Origin: Desulfosporosinus fructosivorans
GTDB taxonomy: Bacteria > Bacillota > Desulfitobacteriia > Desulfitobacteriales > Desulfitobacteriaceae
Assembly (NCBI RefSeq): GCF_004766045.1
Contig: NZ_SPQQ01000002.1
Coordinates: 310,001 to 374,000 of the forward strand
Length of the DNA stretch: 64,000 bases
Reading direction: 5' to 3'
Below, piece after piece: positions 1 through 7,460 of the stretch. The position numbers and the translations under genes are program-made. The stretch's first letter is position 1, and the number at the start of each line of letters is the position of its first letter. The notes below the pieces were generated by a model. That model was not told the origin of the DNA. It ran no database searches and saw nothing but the letters and a program-made list of their open reading frames with translations.

Positions 1-355
1 TTCCAAATATGTGCGTCAAAAGGTTTCCTAAAAGACCAATACCGACAAACAATAAGATTCCGACTACAAATCCTAATACAACATAGCGTTTGAGTGGCTT
101 GACAAAGCCTAGGTCAGAAAACGGTCGTCGTATCAGGCGGAGAAATATCCAAATAACACAGAAGTAGACGAGAACATCCCCTAAGCCTACTCCTATGAAG
201 TAGAGAATCCCGCGCAATGAATCTAAGTCATTCGGTGTTTCCAACCATCCGAGCGAATATTCAACTAACGTCACAAGCGAGATCAGCAACAATCCTTGCC
301 AAATATTCCAGGCTGGTTGCCTTGGTGGAATCCGCTGGTCAATCTTTTTGCCCAT
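1..355 (-). CDS. Membrane protein, probable CPBP-family intramembrane protease (N-terminal part, cut by window edge)
   Basis: The reading frame enters from the left edge, so only about 118 N-terminal residues are visible. They show a short basic start, a hydrophobic helix near residues 18-32, a second near 50-75 and a third near 90-112, with an acidic/aromatic loop between the first two. The pattern of a short cytoplasmic N-terminus followed by helices and an 'RRPFSDLGF'-type loop resembles bacterial CPBP (CAAX-protease-like) proteins. The catalytic EExxxR and HxxxN motifs would lie beyond the window, so the family call is tentative. I chose the ATG at 355 because AGAGG lies about 9 bases upstream; the ATG at 364 abuts that ribosome site. 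A diverged fragment of the same 5' region recurs near 7132-7285. Confidence 0.5.
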   Translation of the reverse strand, partial: MGKKIDQRIPPRQPAWNIWQGLLLISLVTLVEYSLGWLETPNDLDSLRGILYFIGVGLGDVLVYFCVIWIFLRLIRRPFSDLGFVKPLKRYVVLGFVVGILLFVGIGLLGNLLTHIFG

Positions 356-559
356 TTCACCCATCCTCTATCTTCTCTAAAACTCTCTAAACATACGCAT
401 CGTTTCCCTTCTTACCAATTCTAACGATTAAATGAAGGATTGTCCAGAAATGAAGCCTATCAAGTTTCGATCCGTTTCTCCATTAAAATAGTAAGGAGAT
501 GTAAAGTGTCTGATTACCTTACGTAATTTAGCGCATAGACTAGTCTATATCTGAAAATA

Positions 560-591
560 AAGGTGGATAGATTATTAAATCTATCCACCTT
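560..591 (-). terminator. Hairpin terminator downstream of the CoA-transferase/thiolase remnant
   Basis: Inverted repeat with 14-base perfect arms (560-573 and 578-591) and a 4-base loop. Both sides are T-rich when read outward (TTTTATC on plus, TTTATTTTC on minus). It lies after the last gene of the 4-hydroxybutyrate operon and before the membrane-protease promoter region, so it probably ends the minus-strand operon transcript. Confidence 0.75.
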
Positions 592-649
592 TTATCTATT
601 AAAATTATCTCCACTATGTGATCATTTGCCCACTAAGGCCTCCAAGCTT

Positions 650-750
650 CTATCGTTCTACAATCATGACAATCCCTTGACCTCTTCCAAGGCACAGGGT
701 AGCCAATCCACGATGGGCATTTTTCGCTTCATTTCTAGTAAGGTTAAAGA
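650..750 (-). pseudogene. Thiolase C-terminal remnant
   Basis: Read on the minus strand this encodes about 30 residues ending [17 protein letters not shown] then IVMIVER and a TAG stop. That nearly duplicates the C-terminus of the intact thiolase at 7351-8529 ([24 protein letters not shown]). The conserved CxGGGxG loop has become CLGRGQG. No upstream thiolase sequence is present: the frame runs straight into the 3' end of the CoA-transferase at 760. It is a truncated relic, not a gene. Confidence 0.85.
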
Positions 751-759
751 CCTTGTTTT

Positions 760-2055
760 TTAGAGAATTCCTTTTTCTTGAGCTTCGTTAATCAAACTAA
801 CTCGAAAATCTGGATGAGCGATACTTATTAAAGCCTCAGCTCGCTGACGAAGATTTTTACCTCTTAAATTAGCAGCACCATACTCGGTAACGATGTAATG
901 AACATCATAACGAGATGTCGTCACCGCAGCCCCCCGGTCTAGCTCACTAGTAATACGTGAAATCTTGCCACCTGCGGCCGTAGACGGCAAGGCGATAATG
1001 GATTTACCGTTTAGTGAACGGCTTGTTCCACGGACATAGTCAACTTGCCCTCCAACAGCACTAAATTGCCTTGACCCAATCATTTCCGCGTTTACTTGCC
1101 CCATCAAATCCACTTGTAAGGCAGAATTAATTGATATCATTTTTTCGTGTTGCCCTATAACATAAGGATCATTAACATAATCGACTGGATGAAGCTCAAC
1201 GGAAGGATTCTTATCCACAAAGTCATATAGTTTTCGTGTTCCCATTAGAAAAGTTGCGATAAACTTACCTGGATTCAAAGTTTTCTTCCGATTAGTAATA
1301 ACTCCTGACTCTGCCAATGCTACAACACCGTCAGAAAACATCTCCGAATGAATTCCCAGATCTTTCTTTTCCTTTAAGAATAACAAGACTGCATCCGGTA
1401 TAGCTCCTATCCCTAACTGAAGAGTAGCACCATCTTGAACTAACTTTGCTACGTTTTCTCCGATGGCCTTTTCAACTTCTCCGATTTTAGGCGGATTTAG
1501 TTCAATTAATGGTTCGTCCTTTTCCACAATGAAGTCAATTTCGTCCAGATGGATTTTAGCGCCACCTGTTCTCGGCATATAACTATTGACCTGAGCAATG
1601 ACAAGCTTTGCACACTCTGTGGCAGCCTGAGTATAATCAACAGAAATCCCAAAACTACAATATCCTTGCTCATCAGGGGGAGTTATCTGAATCAGTACAA
1701 CGTCGACCTGTAGTATCTTGTTTTTAAACAACCGAGGAATTTCGGAAAAAAAACAAGGGGTAAAATCCGCCCTCTTCTCTTCAAAGGCTTTGCGAGTTGA
1801 AGCCCCAATGAAAAACGCATTATGCCGAAAACTCTTTTCCATTCCAAGTTGGGCGTATTTTGCAGGGCCCATAGCCACCATGTGGACAATTTCAACTGCA
1901 ATAAGATCGGCTGCCCTACTGACTAATGCCTCAATCAAGGAAGGCGGTTCTCCACAGGCATGCCCAATAACAACCCGATCACCAGATTTAATGTGCATGA
2001 CAGCCTGTTTTGGGGTTACAATCCTTTCTAGGTATTTAACTTTCCAGTTGTTCAT
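760..2055 (-). CDS. 4-hydroxybutyrate CoA-transferase (acetyl-CoA hydrolase/transferase family)
   Basis: Cytoplasmic family I-type CoA-transferase of 431 residues, the usual length for 4-hydroxybutyrate/butyrate CoA-transferases. The IHSEMFSDG motif places a glutamate at residue 238, the same number as the catalytic Glu238 known from Clostridium aminobutyricum AbfT; a glycine-rich AVGGQVDYVRG segment follows near residue 340. It would move CoA from acetyl-CoA (or another acyl-CoA) to 4-hydroxybutyrate. It is the last gene of the lactonase, dehydratase, CGGCNP-protein operon, and its start overlaps the CGGCNP gene by 20 bases, implying translational coupling. GAGG precedes the ATG. The 4-hydroxybutyrate specificity comes from the adjacent dehydratase; a broader short-chain specificity is possible. 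Confidence 0.88.
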   Translation of the reverse strand: MNNWKVKYLERIVTPKQAVMHIKSGDRVVIGHACGEPPSLIEALVSRAADLIAVEIVHMVAMGPAKYAQLGMEKSFRHNAFFIGASTRKAFEEKRADFTPCFFSEIPRLFKNKILQVDVVLIQITPPDEQGYCSFGISVDYTQAATECAKLVIAQVNSYMPRTGGAKIHLDEIDFIVEKDEPLIELNPPKIGEVEKAIGENVAKLVQDGATLQLGIGAIPDAVLLFLKEKKDLGIHSEMFSDGVVALAESGVITNRKKTLNPGKFIATFLMGTRKLYDFVDKNPSVELHPVDYVNDPYVIGQHEKMISINSALQVDLMGQVNAEMIGSRQFSAVGGQVDYVRGTSRSLNGKSIIALPSTAAGGKISRITSELDRGAAVTTSRYDVHYIVTEYGAANLRGKNLRQRAEALISIAHPDFRVSLINEAQEKGIL

Positions 2056-2350
2056 AATAATTCCTCACTCTGTTTACAATTTCAGCTACCATTTCACTTT
2101 CGTCTACTATCAAAGTATCTACTGTAAAAGCAGCAACGACGACGCTATGAATATCATTCTTGCTATATTTTTGGGCACAGTTTGACATACATCCGCTTAA
2201 ATTAATGACAACATTTACGTCAATACTGTTAAAAGATATAAGGTAACCATACGATATTAGAAGCTCTTTCACTTCGTCAGCAACTTTCCCTCTATTAATC
2301 CACGGATTACATCCACCACAAAAATTAATGCTTACACGTTTATCAAGCAT
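2036..2350 (-). CDS. Small CGGCNP-motif protein of the 4-hydroxybutyrate operon, function unknown
   Basis: About 104 residues with an N-terminal NFCGGCNPWINRG motif and a later NLSGCMSNCAQKY motif. These cysteine pairs in an alpha/beta-looking small domain suggest a metal- or Fe-S-binding, thioredoxin-like or ferredoxin-like fold, but I do not recognise a named family. It lies between the 4-hydroxybutyryl-CoA dehydratase and the CoA-transferase and overlaps the latter by 20 bases, so it is expressed with them. A role in Fe-S delivery to, or protection or reactivation of, the oxygen-sensitive [4Fe-4S] dehydratase is inference only. The start is uncertain: the ATG at 2350 has AAGGGG about 15 bases upstream, and an alternative TTG lies at 2374. 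Confidence 0.6.
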   Translation of the reverse strand: MLDKRVSINFCGGCNPWINRGKVADEVKELLISYGYLISFNSIDVNVVINLSGCMSNCAQKYSKNDIHSVVVAAFTVDTLIVDESEMVAEIVNRVRNYYEQLES

Positions 2351-2404
2351 AGTTTCTACTGTCGACCCCTTCAAAGAATTGCTAATGCTCAGTCGAGAGT
2401 TGAT

Positions 2405-3853
2405 CTACTTCGTGGCTATCCCTGCAATGGCTTTGGCCAGTTCTTTTTTCTGTTCAAGATTACCCTGGCGAGATATCATAATGCGCTGGGCTTGTGGCGA
2501 ACCTGCTCCATGCATAGATTCAGTCCGGTAACCAACAGCCGCAGTACCTAAGGTAATGTTTTCAATCAAACGCAAAATACGCATACGATGCTCAGTAGGT
2601 ACTCCACCTACACCACAGAAGTATTTTTTAACTACTTCTCCTATTTCTGGGTGACGAAGATCTTGTTCAGAAGGCAAAGTGACCATTAGTCCACCGGCAA
2701 TATCTTCGGCCAAACGGGCAATTTCGTAGGGAAACCGAGTAACATTTTGTTTGCAGACGTTAGCCAGTAAGAGGTCAATAATATAGTTACCCGACGCAGT
2801 TTGATGACCTTCCGCTGAGCAGGCAACCCCGCAAGCATATAAGGTTTCATTGAGATGCATCATTTCAATGAGCTTATCTTTGACATGGGAGGCTTTAGCT
2901 GCACCATTATAGTCAGCCGCAAGTGCAGCTGCACCAATTAAGACGTCGCCTACTCCAACCTTACAGCCACCATAACTTTGACGATGATATCCTGCAAAAC
3001 GTTCTACCAATGCGCCACTAAATTCATATTCACCGCACATAAGGACATTTTCCCAAGGAATAAACACATGATCAAATACCATCAGCGCTTCGTGTCCACC
3101 AAACTGTTTATTTCCAACATCGATATCTCCGCCTTCTAGTTTGCGGGTATCACAAGATTGGCGTCCATAAATATAGGTTATGCCTTCTGCATCTGCTGGA
3201 GCCACGAAGGAAACAGCATAATCCGCATCTTCTTTAACCATGGCGATCGTTGGCATAACCAATATCATGTGAGAGTTAAGAGCGCCTGTTTGATGGGCTT
3301 TAGCACCACAAACTATAATACCGTCTTCTCTTTTTTCCACAACATGTACATATAAATCAGGATCAATTTGTTTGCTTGGTGATAAACCACGGTCACCTTT
3401 AGGATCAGTCATGGCTCCATCGACTGTCCAATCTTCTTCTTGCATTTGCAAGAGAAATTTAGTAAACCGTTTATGATAAGTAGTCCCAAGCTTTTTGTCC
3501 ATTTCAAAAGTAACACTGTCAACAGCATTGATTGCATCCATACCTACACAACGTTGGAAGCAAGCAGCAGTCTTTTGCCCCAATAACCGTTGCATTTTTA
3601 CTTTTTTTACAAGATCATCTGTGCTTTGGTGCAGATGACAAAAACGATTTACGGTCTTGCCCGTAAGATTAGATGTCGCCGTCATGAGATTTGCATATTG
3701 AGGTTCTTCTGCCAATTTATACGTCATTTTCACAGAATTCATCGACGGTCTAATAATTGGGTGATCCACTGGATTCTCCACCAACTCACCCTGTAGATAA
3801 ACCTTGAAATTAAGTCCACGTAAACTCACTTCATATTGCTCTGCAGTTTTCAT
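2405..3853 (-). CDS. abfD: 4-hydroxybutyryl-CoA dehydratase / vinylacetyl-CoA delta-isomerase
   Basis: Flavin and [4Fe-4S] enzyme that dehydrates 4-hydroxybutyryl-CoA to crotonyl-CoA by a ketyl-radical route and isomerises vinylacetyl-CoA. At 482 residues it is full length. The cluster ligands known from Clostridium aminobutyricum (Cys99, Cys103, His292, Cys299) have clear counterparts: ACFQRCVGMDA gives Cys98 and Cys102, and GYHRQSYGGCKVG gives His290 and Cys297, with the neighbouring Tyr and Lys kept. It sits between the lactonase and the CGGCNP protein in one operon. Its product crotonyl-CoA would enter the beta-oxidation operon at 7351-15620. The TGA/TAG spacing and codon use resemble the neighbours. 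Identification is secure. Confidence 0.95.
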   Translation of the reverse strand: MKTAEQYEVSLRGLNFKVYLQGELVENPVDHPIIRPSMNSVKMTYKLAEEPQYANLMTATSNLTGKTVNRFCHLHQSTDDLVKKVKMQRLLGQKTAACFQRCVGMDAINAVDSVTFEMDKKLGTTYHKRFTKFLLQMQEEDWTVDGAMTDPKGDRGLSPSKQIDPDLYVHVVEKREDGIIVCGAKAHQTGALNSHMILVMPTIAMVKEDADYAVSFVAPADAEGITYIYGRQSCDTRKLEGGDIDVGNKQFGGHEALMVFDHVFIPWENVLMCGEYEFSGALVERFAGYHRQSYGGCKVGVGDVLIGAAALAADYNGAAKASHVKDKLIEMMHLNETLYACGVACSAEGHQTASGNYIIDLLLANVCKQNVTRFPYEIARLAEDIAGGLMVTLPSEQDLRHPEIGEVVKKYFCGVGGVPTEHRMRILRLIENITLGTAAVGYRTESMHGAGSPQAQRIMISRQGNLEQKKELAKAIAGIATK

Positions 3854-3882
3854 AAACTTGTAGCTCCTTTTAAAATTTATTA

Positions 3883-4686
3883 TTATTCATAAAACTCAGG
3901 TGCAAGTTTCATAGTCTTGAAGAAATCCATATCATGGGAGAACATAACTTTAGCATTGTATTTTTTTGCATAATTACGTACCTTTTCGATTGAATCGAAA
4001 AATGCTATGCTGTCGTATACTATACCTGACCCTTTGGCTGGAGGTCCATAATTCCGGTGATCATACACGGCATCTTGGGGGAAAATCAGGGTTCCTTCAT
4101 TTTTCAGATGGACTACCAAACCTAATATCCCCGGTGTATGCCCCGGCAAAGTAATAAGCTCGACCCCAGTGACCAGTTCAATATCTTTGTCAATAAGATG
4201 ATATTGTTTCACCGGTACTTCTAGATCAGCCTTTACATAAGCACCATGGTTTGCTGGGTCAGGACTTAGGTGAACGAGGGTTTGCCCATATTCAAAATCC
4301 TTTTGGTGAACGTAAACATCTGCATGTTCAAATAGGTGCAGATGGCCTGCGTGATCCAGATGGAGATGAGATAATACTACCGTTTTGATATCTTCCGGTT
4401 TTGTTCCAGTCAGAGCAAGTTGTGAAACAAAGCTTTGTGATTCTTCGAAATAGTAAGGGAAAACACCTTGCAGCCCGGCTGGCCAATATCCCTTCATTGC
4501 ATCTGGGTGACACCCTAAGTCGTATAATATTTTACCTTGGGGATGATCAATTAAGACCGCGTATACAGGTATCTTTATCCAATTAACTTGGGGTGTCTTA
4601 TTACTCAATGAACCGAGCACTGACTGAGCAACCATCCAGTTCTCATCACATTCCAGCCATCCATTATTGAGAACATATACTTTCAT
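3883..4686 (-). CDS. Metallo-beta-lactamase-fold lactonase (AHL/gamma-butyrolactone lactonase family)
   Basis: Protein of 267 residues with the MBL dinuclear zinc motif SHLHLDHAGH near residue 100, a later LPGHTPG histidine motif and SHDMDFF near the C-terminus, as in N-acyl-homoserine-lactone lactonases (AiiA/AttM type). AttM/BlcC of Agrobacterium is known to open gamma-butyrolactone to 4-hydroxybutyrate. Here the gene is first in an operon with 4-hydroxybutyryl-CoA dehydratase and a CoA-transferase, so I infer that it feeds 4-hydroxybutyrate into them. Quorum-signal hydrolysis is the alternative. I chose the ATG at 4686: GGAGGA lies 7 bases upstream, while the ATG at 4701 lies inside that site. 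A sigma54 promoter is 170 bases upstream. Confidence 0.85.
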   Translation of the reverse strand: MKVYVLNNGWLECDENWMVAQSVLGSLSNKTPQVNWIKIPVYAVLIDHPQGKILYDLGCHPDAMKGYWPAGLQGVFPYYFEESQSFVSQLALTGTKPEDIKTVVLSHLHLDHAGHLHLFEHADVYVHQKDFEYGQTLVHLSPDPANHGAYVKADLEVPVKQYHLIDKDIELVTGVELITLPGHTPGILGLVVHLKNEGTLIFPQDAVYDHRNYGPPAKGSGIVYDSIAFFDSIEKVRNYAKKYNAKVMFSHDMDFFKTMKLAPEFYE

Positions 4687-4855
4687 TTTCGCTTCCTCCA
4701 TTATGTTTAAATTTGTTTTTCAAGAAACTCACTTTCTTCCTAGGTTGAGAGAAGTTTGATAATCAACAGATAAGGCATTAGGACTTGATAATGAATCCTT
4801 AATTAAAACCTCCTTTGGCCTATATAATGATTTTTGGGTTATATTTCTAGAATAT

Positions 4856-4871
4856 TGCAATAATGATGCCA
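4856..4871 (-). promoter_or_regulatory. Sigma54 (-24/-12) promoter of the lactonase/4-hydroxybutyrate operon
   Basis: The minus strand reads TGGCATCATTATTGCA, with GG and GC separated by exactly the canonical sigma54 spacing. It lies about 170 bases upstream of the lactonase start and is paired with an upstream inverted repeat at 4926-4965 and an adjacent sigma54 regulator gene. Confidence 0.85.
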
Positions 4872-4925
4872 AATAAAAAAGTCCTATAATATAAGGCTTT
4901 TAGAATTAATCTCAGATATAGTTGT

Positions 4926-4965
4926 CGCATAATTGCATTCTAAATTTTCTGAATTCAATTATGCG
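4926..4965. promoter_or_regulatory. Candidate upstream activating sequence (inverted repeat)
   Basis: CGCATAATTG at 4926-4935 and its exact reverse complement CAATTATGCG at 4956-4965 are separated by 20 bases. The element sits 55-110 bases upstream of the -24/-12 promoter, where enhancer-binding proteins dock. The likely binder is the regulator encoded at 5020-7089. The rest of the 4687-5019 gap holds only this element, the promoter and the hairpin at 4967-5031. Confidence 0.6.
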
Positions 4966-4966
4966 C

Positions 4967-5031
4967 TTACTAAAATAGCTCGTCGCAATATTACAACTGA
5001 GTTGCAATATTGCGACGAGCTATTTTAGTAA
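4967..5031 (-). terminator. Very long near-perfect hairpin overlapping the regulator stop codon
   Basis: Thirty-two-base arms centred on 4999 with one visible A/C mismatch and essentially no loop. The right arm includes the last three codons and the TAG stop of the sigma54 regulator. It is probably the regulator's terminator, separating it from the downstream sigma54 promoter region. There is no obvious T-tract on the minus strand. Confidence 0.6.
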
Positions 5032-7089
5032 GCCGTGTTTTAAAGCTTTACGATATATGGTACTTTTGTTCACTCCGAGTATTTCAGCTACTTTAGTCCA
5101 TGATTTCCATTCTTTATAAGTCTCGGAAATAAGATATGCTTCGGCTTGGGCAACCGCATCTTGAAGCTGTGAACTATATCCCGGAAGTAGTTCTTTCTTA
5201 TATATCGTTTCTGGTAACAAATCTACAGATAACTCATCTTCATTTGTCGTAATTACTAATCGTTCAATGATGTTTGCCAATTCACGAATATTTCCAGGCC
5301 AAGGATAATCGGCTAATGCATTGAGCAGTTGAGCTGAAACATGGTATTTGTGACCATAGCGACTATTTAACTTATCAACGAAATATTTTACCAAGAGTGG
5401 AATATCCTCTTGCCTCTCCCTCAAAGGCGGTAGCTCAATGGGTACAACCATTAGACGATAATATAGATCTCCCCGGAAATTACCCTCGTTAACCATCTTA
5501 GGCAGGTCACGGTTTGTGGCAGCGATTATTCTTACATTAATATCAAACGGTATTGTTCCACCAACTCTTACTATTTGTCTCTCTTGAAGTACCCTCAAGA
5601 GCTTGGACTGGAGAAGAAGCGGCATTTCAGCTACCTCGTCAAGAAATAGAGTACCGTTGTGAGCTAATTCAAACAGACCAGGTTTTCCTTCTTTTTTTGC
5701 GCCCGTAAAGGCCCCAGGATCATACCCGAACAGTTCCGATTCTAAAAGCTGTTCCGGTATTGCTGCACAATTAATCTTAATAAATGGTTTATTGATACCT
5801 TTCCCATGTTTGTGAATTAGTTTTGCAAACAATTCTTTTCCGGTGCCTGATTCCCCGGTAATTAATACAGTGGAATCGACGTTAGCTAGTTTTAAACTCA
5901 ATTCTATAATCTTGCTCATACATAAGCTTCGATAAATAATCCCAGTATCCTCGGCCTGTTGAGAACGCAAATGTCTTAATTCCGTTTTGTATAGTAATGT
6001 TTGTTCTTTTGATTTCCGAAGTTGATTTTGCAGATTATAAAGTTCTGTTACATCACGCACATTGGTTACTATTCGAAATAAGTCACCGTCTTCGTCAAAT
6101 ATTGGATTGCCAGTTACCAAAACTTGTTTATTGGTCTTCTTTATAGTTTGGGTAATGGTAATACTCTTTCTTTTTTCCATTACCAGAATAGATACCGAAT
6201 TGTCGAATACTCCTTGTTTAACTAATTCATGCATTGTTTTTCCTACGACTTCACTAGCAGAAATTCCTGTAATTCGCTGATAGGCTTCGTTGCAATTAAG
6301 CGTAAGGCATTTGCCATCGGTGATATACATACCGTCATAAGATGAATTTATAATAGATTCTAATTCTCTTATAAGCTTTTTTACAGAATCGAGTTCACTG
6401 TGAATAGCGTCCATACTCGATAAGTCCTGAAACACACAGACAGCGCCTGTAATAATACCGTTTTTTTCAACGGGAGAATAATTTGCTAGAACCGGTGTCG
6501 TATTAAGTACAACTTTTTCACCGTAAAGAGATTGTCCCGATGTTAAAATGTTTGGCATTAATGAGTACGGAATATATTCAGTTACTACGTGACCCATCAG
6601 ATGATTTACTGGAATTTCAAGGATCTCGGCAACAACGCGATTGGCTAGAATAATTGTTCCACTCAAGTCAACTGCCAATATTCCATTATGGGCAGATTCA
6701 ATAACAGCATGCATACGATCTTGGAGGTCATCAATGCCTGACTGTAAAGCACGCATAAAATCAATATTTCTAATGATACCTATAACTTGGTCATCACAAT
6801 CTAACACCACTGCACCACTACTAGACATAGGTATTATTTCTAATTCGATGTCAGACCTTACACTAGGCATGTGTTGAGTAAGGCAACTCTTTATACTGTC
6901 ATTATGAGTTAAACCACTTAGGACTTCTTTCAGCAAAGAGTCCTTTGAAACTATGCCTACGTATTTTCCTTCTTCATCAATAACTGGGACAAAATCTGTA
7001 TCACTCTTTTGAAAAATATCATTTGCTTCTTTAATATTAGAGAATATTTTCAGTGGATTTATCTTACACATAATGTCAGTAGCCTTCAT
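5020..7089 (-). CDS. Sigma54-dependent transcriptional activator with CBS pair and two PAS domains
   Basis: About 689 residues. A CBS-domain pair occupies roughly 1-115 (starting MKATDIM, with DTDFVPVIDEEGKYVGIVS), PAS domains lie about 120-230 and 250-360, the AAA+ sigma54-interaction domain about 390-620 (GESGTGKE Walker A, GAFTGA loop) and a Fis-type HTH is at the C-terminus. It presumably activates the lactonase operon from the inverted repeat at 4926-4965; the CBS pair suggests sensing of an adenosyl or nucleotide ligand and the PAS domains a small acid or redox cue, both inferred. The ATG at 7089 has AGGAG 8 bases upstream and is preferred to the ATG at 7122. No response-regulator receiver domain is present. 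Confidence 0.9.
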   Translation of the reverse strand: MKATDIMCKINPLKIFSNIKEANDIFQKSDTDFVPVIDEEGKYVGIVSKDSLLKEVLSGLTHNDSIKSCLTQHMPSVRSDIELEIIPMSSSGAVVLDCDDQVIGIIRNIDFMRALQSGIDDLQDRMHAVIESAHNGILAVDLSGTIILANRVVAEILEIPVNHLMGHVVTEYIPYSLMPNILTSGQSLYGEKVVLNTTPVLANYSPVEKNGIITGAVCVFQDLSSMDAIHSELDSVKKLIRELESIINSSYDGMYITDGKCLTLNCNEAYQRITGISASEVVGKTMHELVKQGVFDNSVSILVMEKRKSITITQTIKKTNKQVLVTGNPIFDEDGDLFRIVTNVRDVTELYNLQNQLRKSKEQTLLYKTELRHLRSQQAEDTGIIYRSLCMSKIIELSLKLANVDSTVLITGESGTGKELFAKLIHKHGKGINKPFIKINCAAIPEQLLESELFGYDPGAFTGAKKEGKPGLFELAHNGTLFLDEVAEMPLLLQSKLLRVLQERQIVRVGGTIPFDINVRIIAATNRDLPKMVNEGNFRGDLYYRLMVVPIELPPLRERQEDIPLLVKYFVDKLNSRYGHKYHVSAQLLNALADYPWPGNIRELANIIERLVITTNEDELSVDLLPETIYKKELLPGYSSQLQDAVAQAEAYLISETYKEWKSWTKVAEILGVNKSTIYRKALKHGLLK

Positions 7090-7131
7090 CTTACCAACTC
7101 CTAGTCTCAATGAAAAAGACATTCCTGTCCG

Positions 7132-7285
7132 CGTAAGTATCTAAGTCATTCGACATTTCCAACCATCTGCCGGATATTCAATTAACGTCACAAGGCCAAT
7201 CAGTAGAAAGCATTCTCTTCCTTTTTCCAATTCTAACCGTTGCCTTTAAGATTGTCCATAGATATGCGAAAGAAGGGGCCCCGCA
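7132..7285 (-). pseudogene. Frameshifted 5' fragment of the membrane-protease gene (right junction copy)
   Basis: Minus-strand sequence here encodes LIGLVTLIEY, matching LISLVTLVEY of the intact gene at 1-355, and then shifts frame and stops. About 115 bases equivalent to 286-400 of the left copy are missing; upstream flank similarity resumes at 7217-7260. It is the counterpart of the intact left-hand gene. Confidence 0.7.
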
Positions 7286-7460
7286 AGCAGAGACTCCCTT
7301 CATATCCATACACACTATTAGTAATTAATGCCCTGATTTATTACGATTTATTATCGTTCTACAATCATGGCGATCCCTTGTCCTCCACCGATACAGAGTG
7401 TGGCCAAGCCACGATGGGCATTTTTCCGTTTCATTTCGTGCAATAAGGTCACGAGAATAC
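7132..7460. repeat. Right copy of the duplicated junction
   Basis: Contains the decayed protease 5' fragment followed by the 3' end of the intact thiolase, mirroring 210-750. The two copies bracket about 6.4 kb carrying the complete 4-hydroxybutyrate operon and its regulator, which is the footprint expected of an insertion that duplicated its target or a Campbell-type integration. Confidence 0.7.

Larger units (their letters stand above)
210..750. repeat. Left copy of a duplicated junction flanking the 4-hydroxybutyrate module
   Basis: This stretch contains the intact 5' end of the membrane-protease gene, its upstream region and a thiolase 3' remnant. The same three elements, in the same order and orientation, recur at about 7132-7460. 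Around 221-285 the match to 7139-7205 is high, roughly 50 of 63 bases by eye; about 405-440 matches 7217-7260; and 651-750 matches 7352-7451. The left copy keeps the protease intact and the thiolase truncated; the right copy is the reverse. Confidence 0.75.

Noticed and set aside
563..763. Plus-strand 66-residue open frame
   Set aside because: It is antisense to the thiolase relic and the terminator at 560-591; the minus-strand homology explains the sequence.
1718..2185. 155-residue plus-strand open frame
   Set aside because: Antisense to the CoA-transferase and CGGCNP genes; no ribosome site or domain.
5020..7122. Regulator start at 7122
   Set aside because: The upstream AGGA abuts that ATG; the ATG at 7089 has a well-spaced AGGAG and begins the CBS domain directly.
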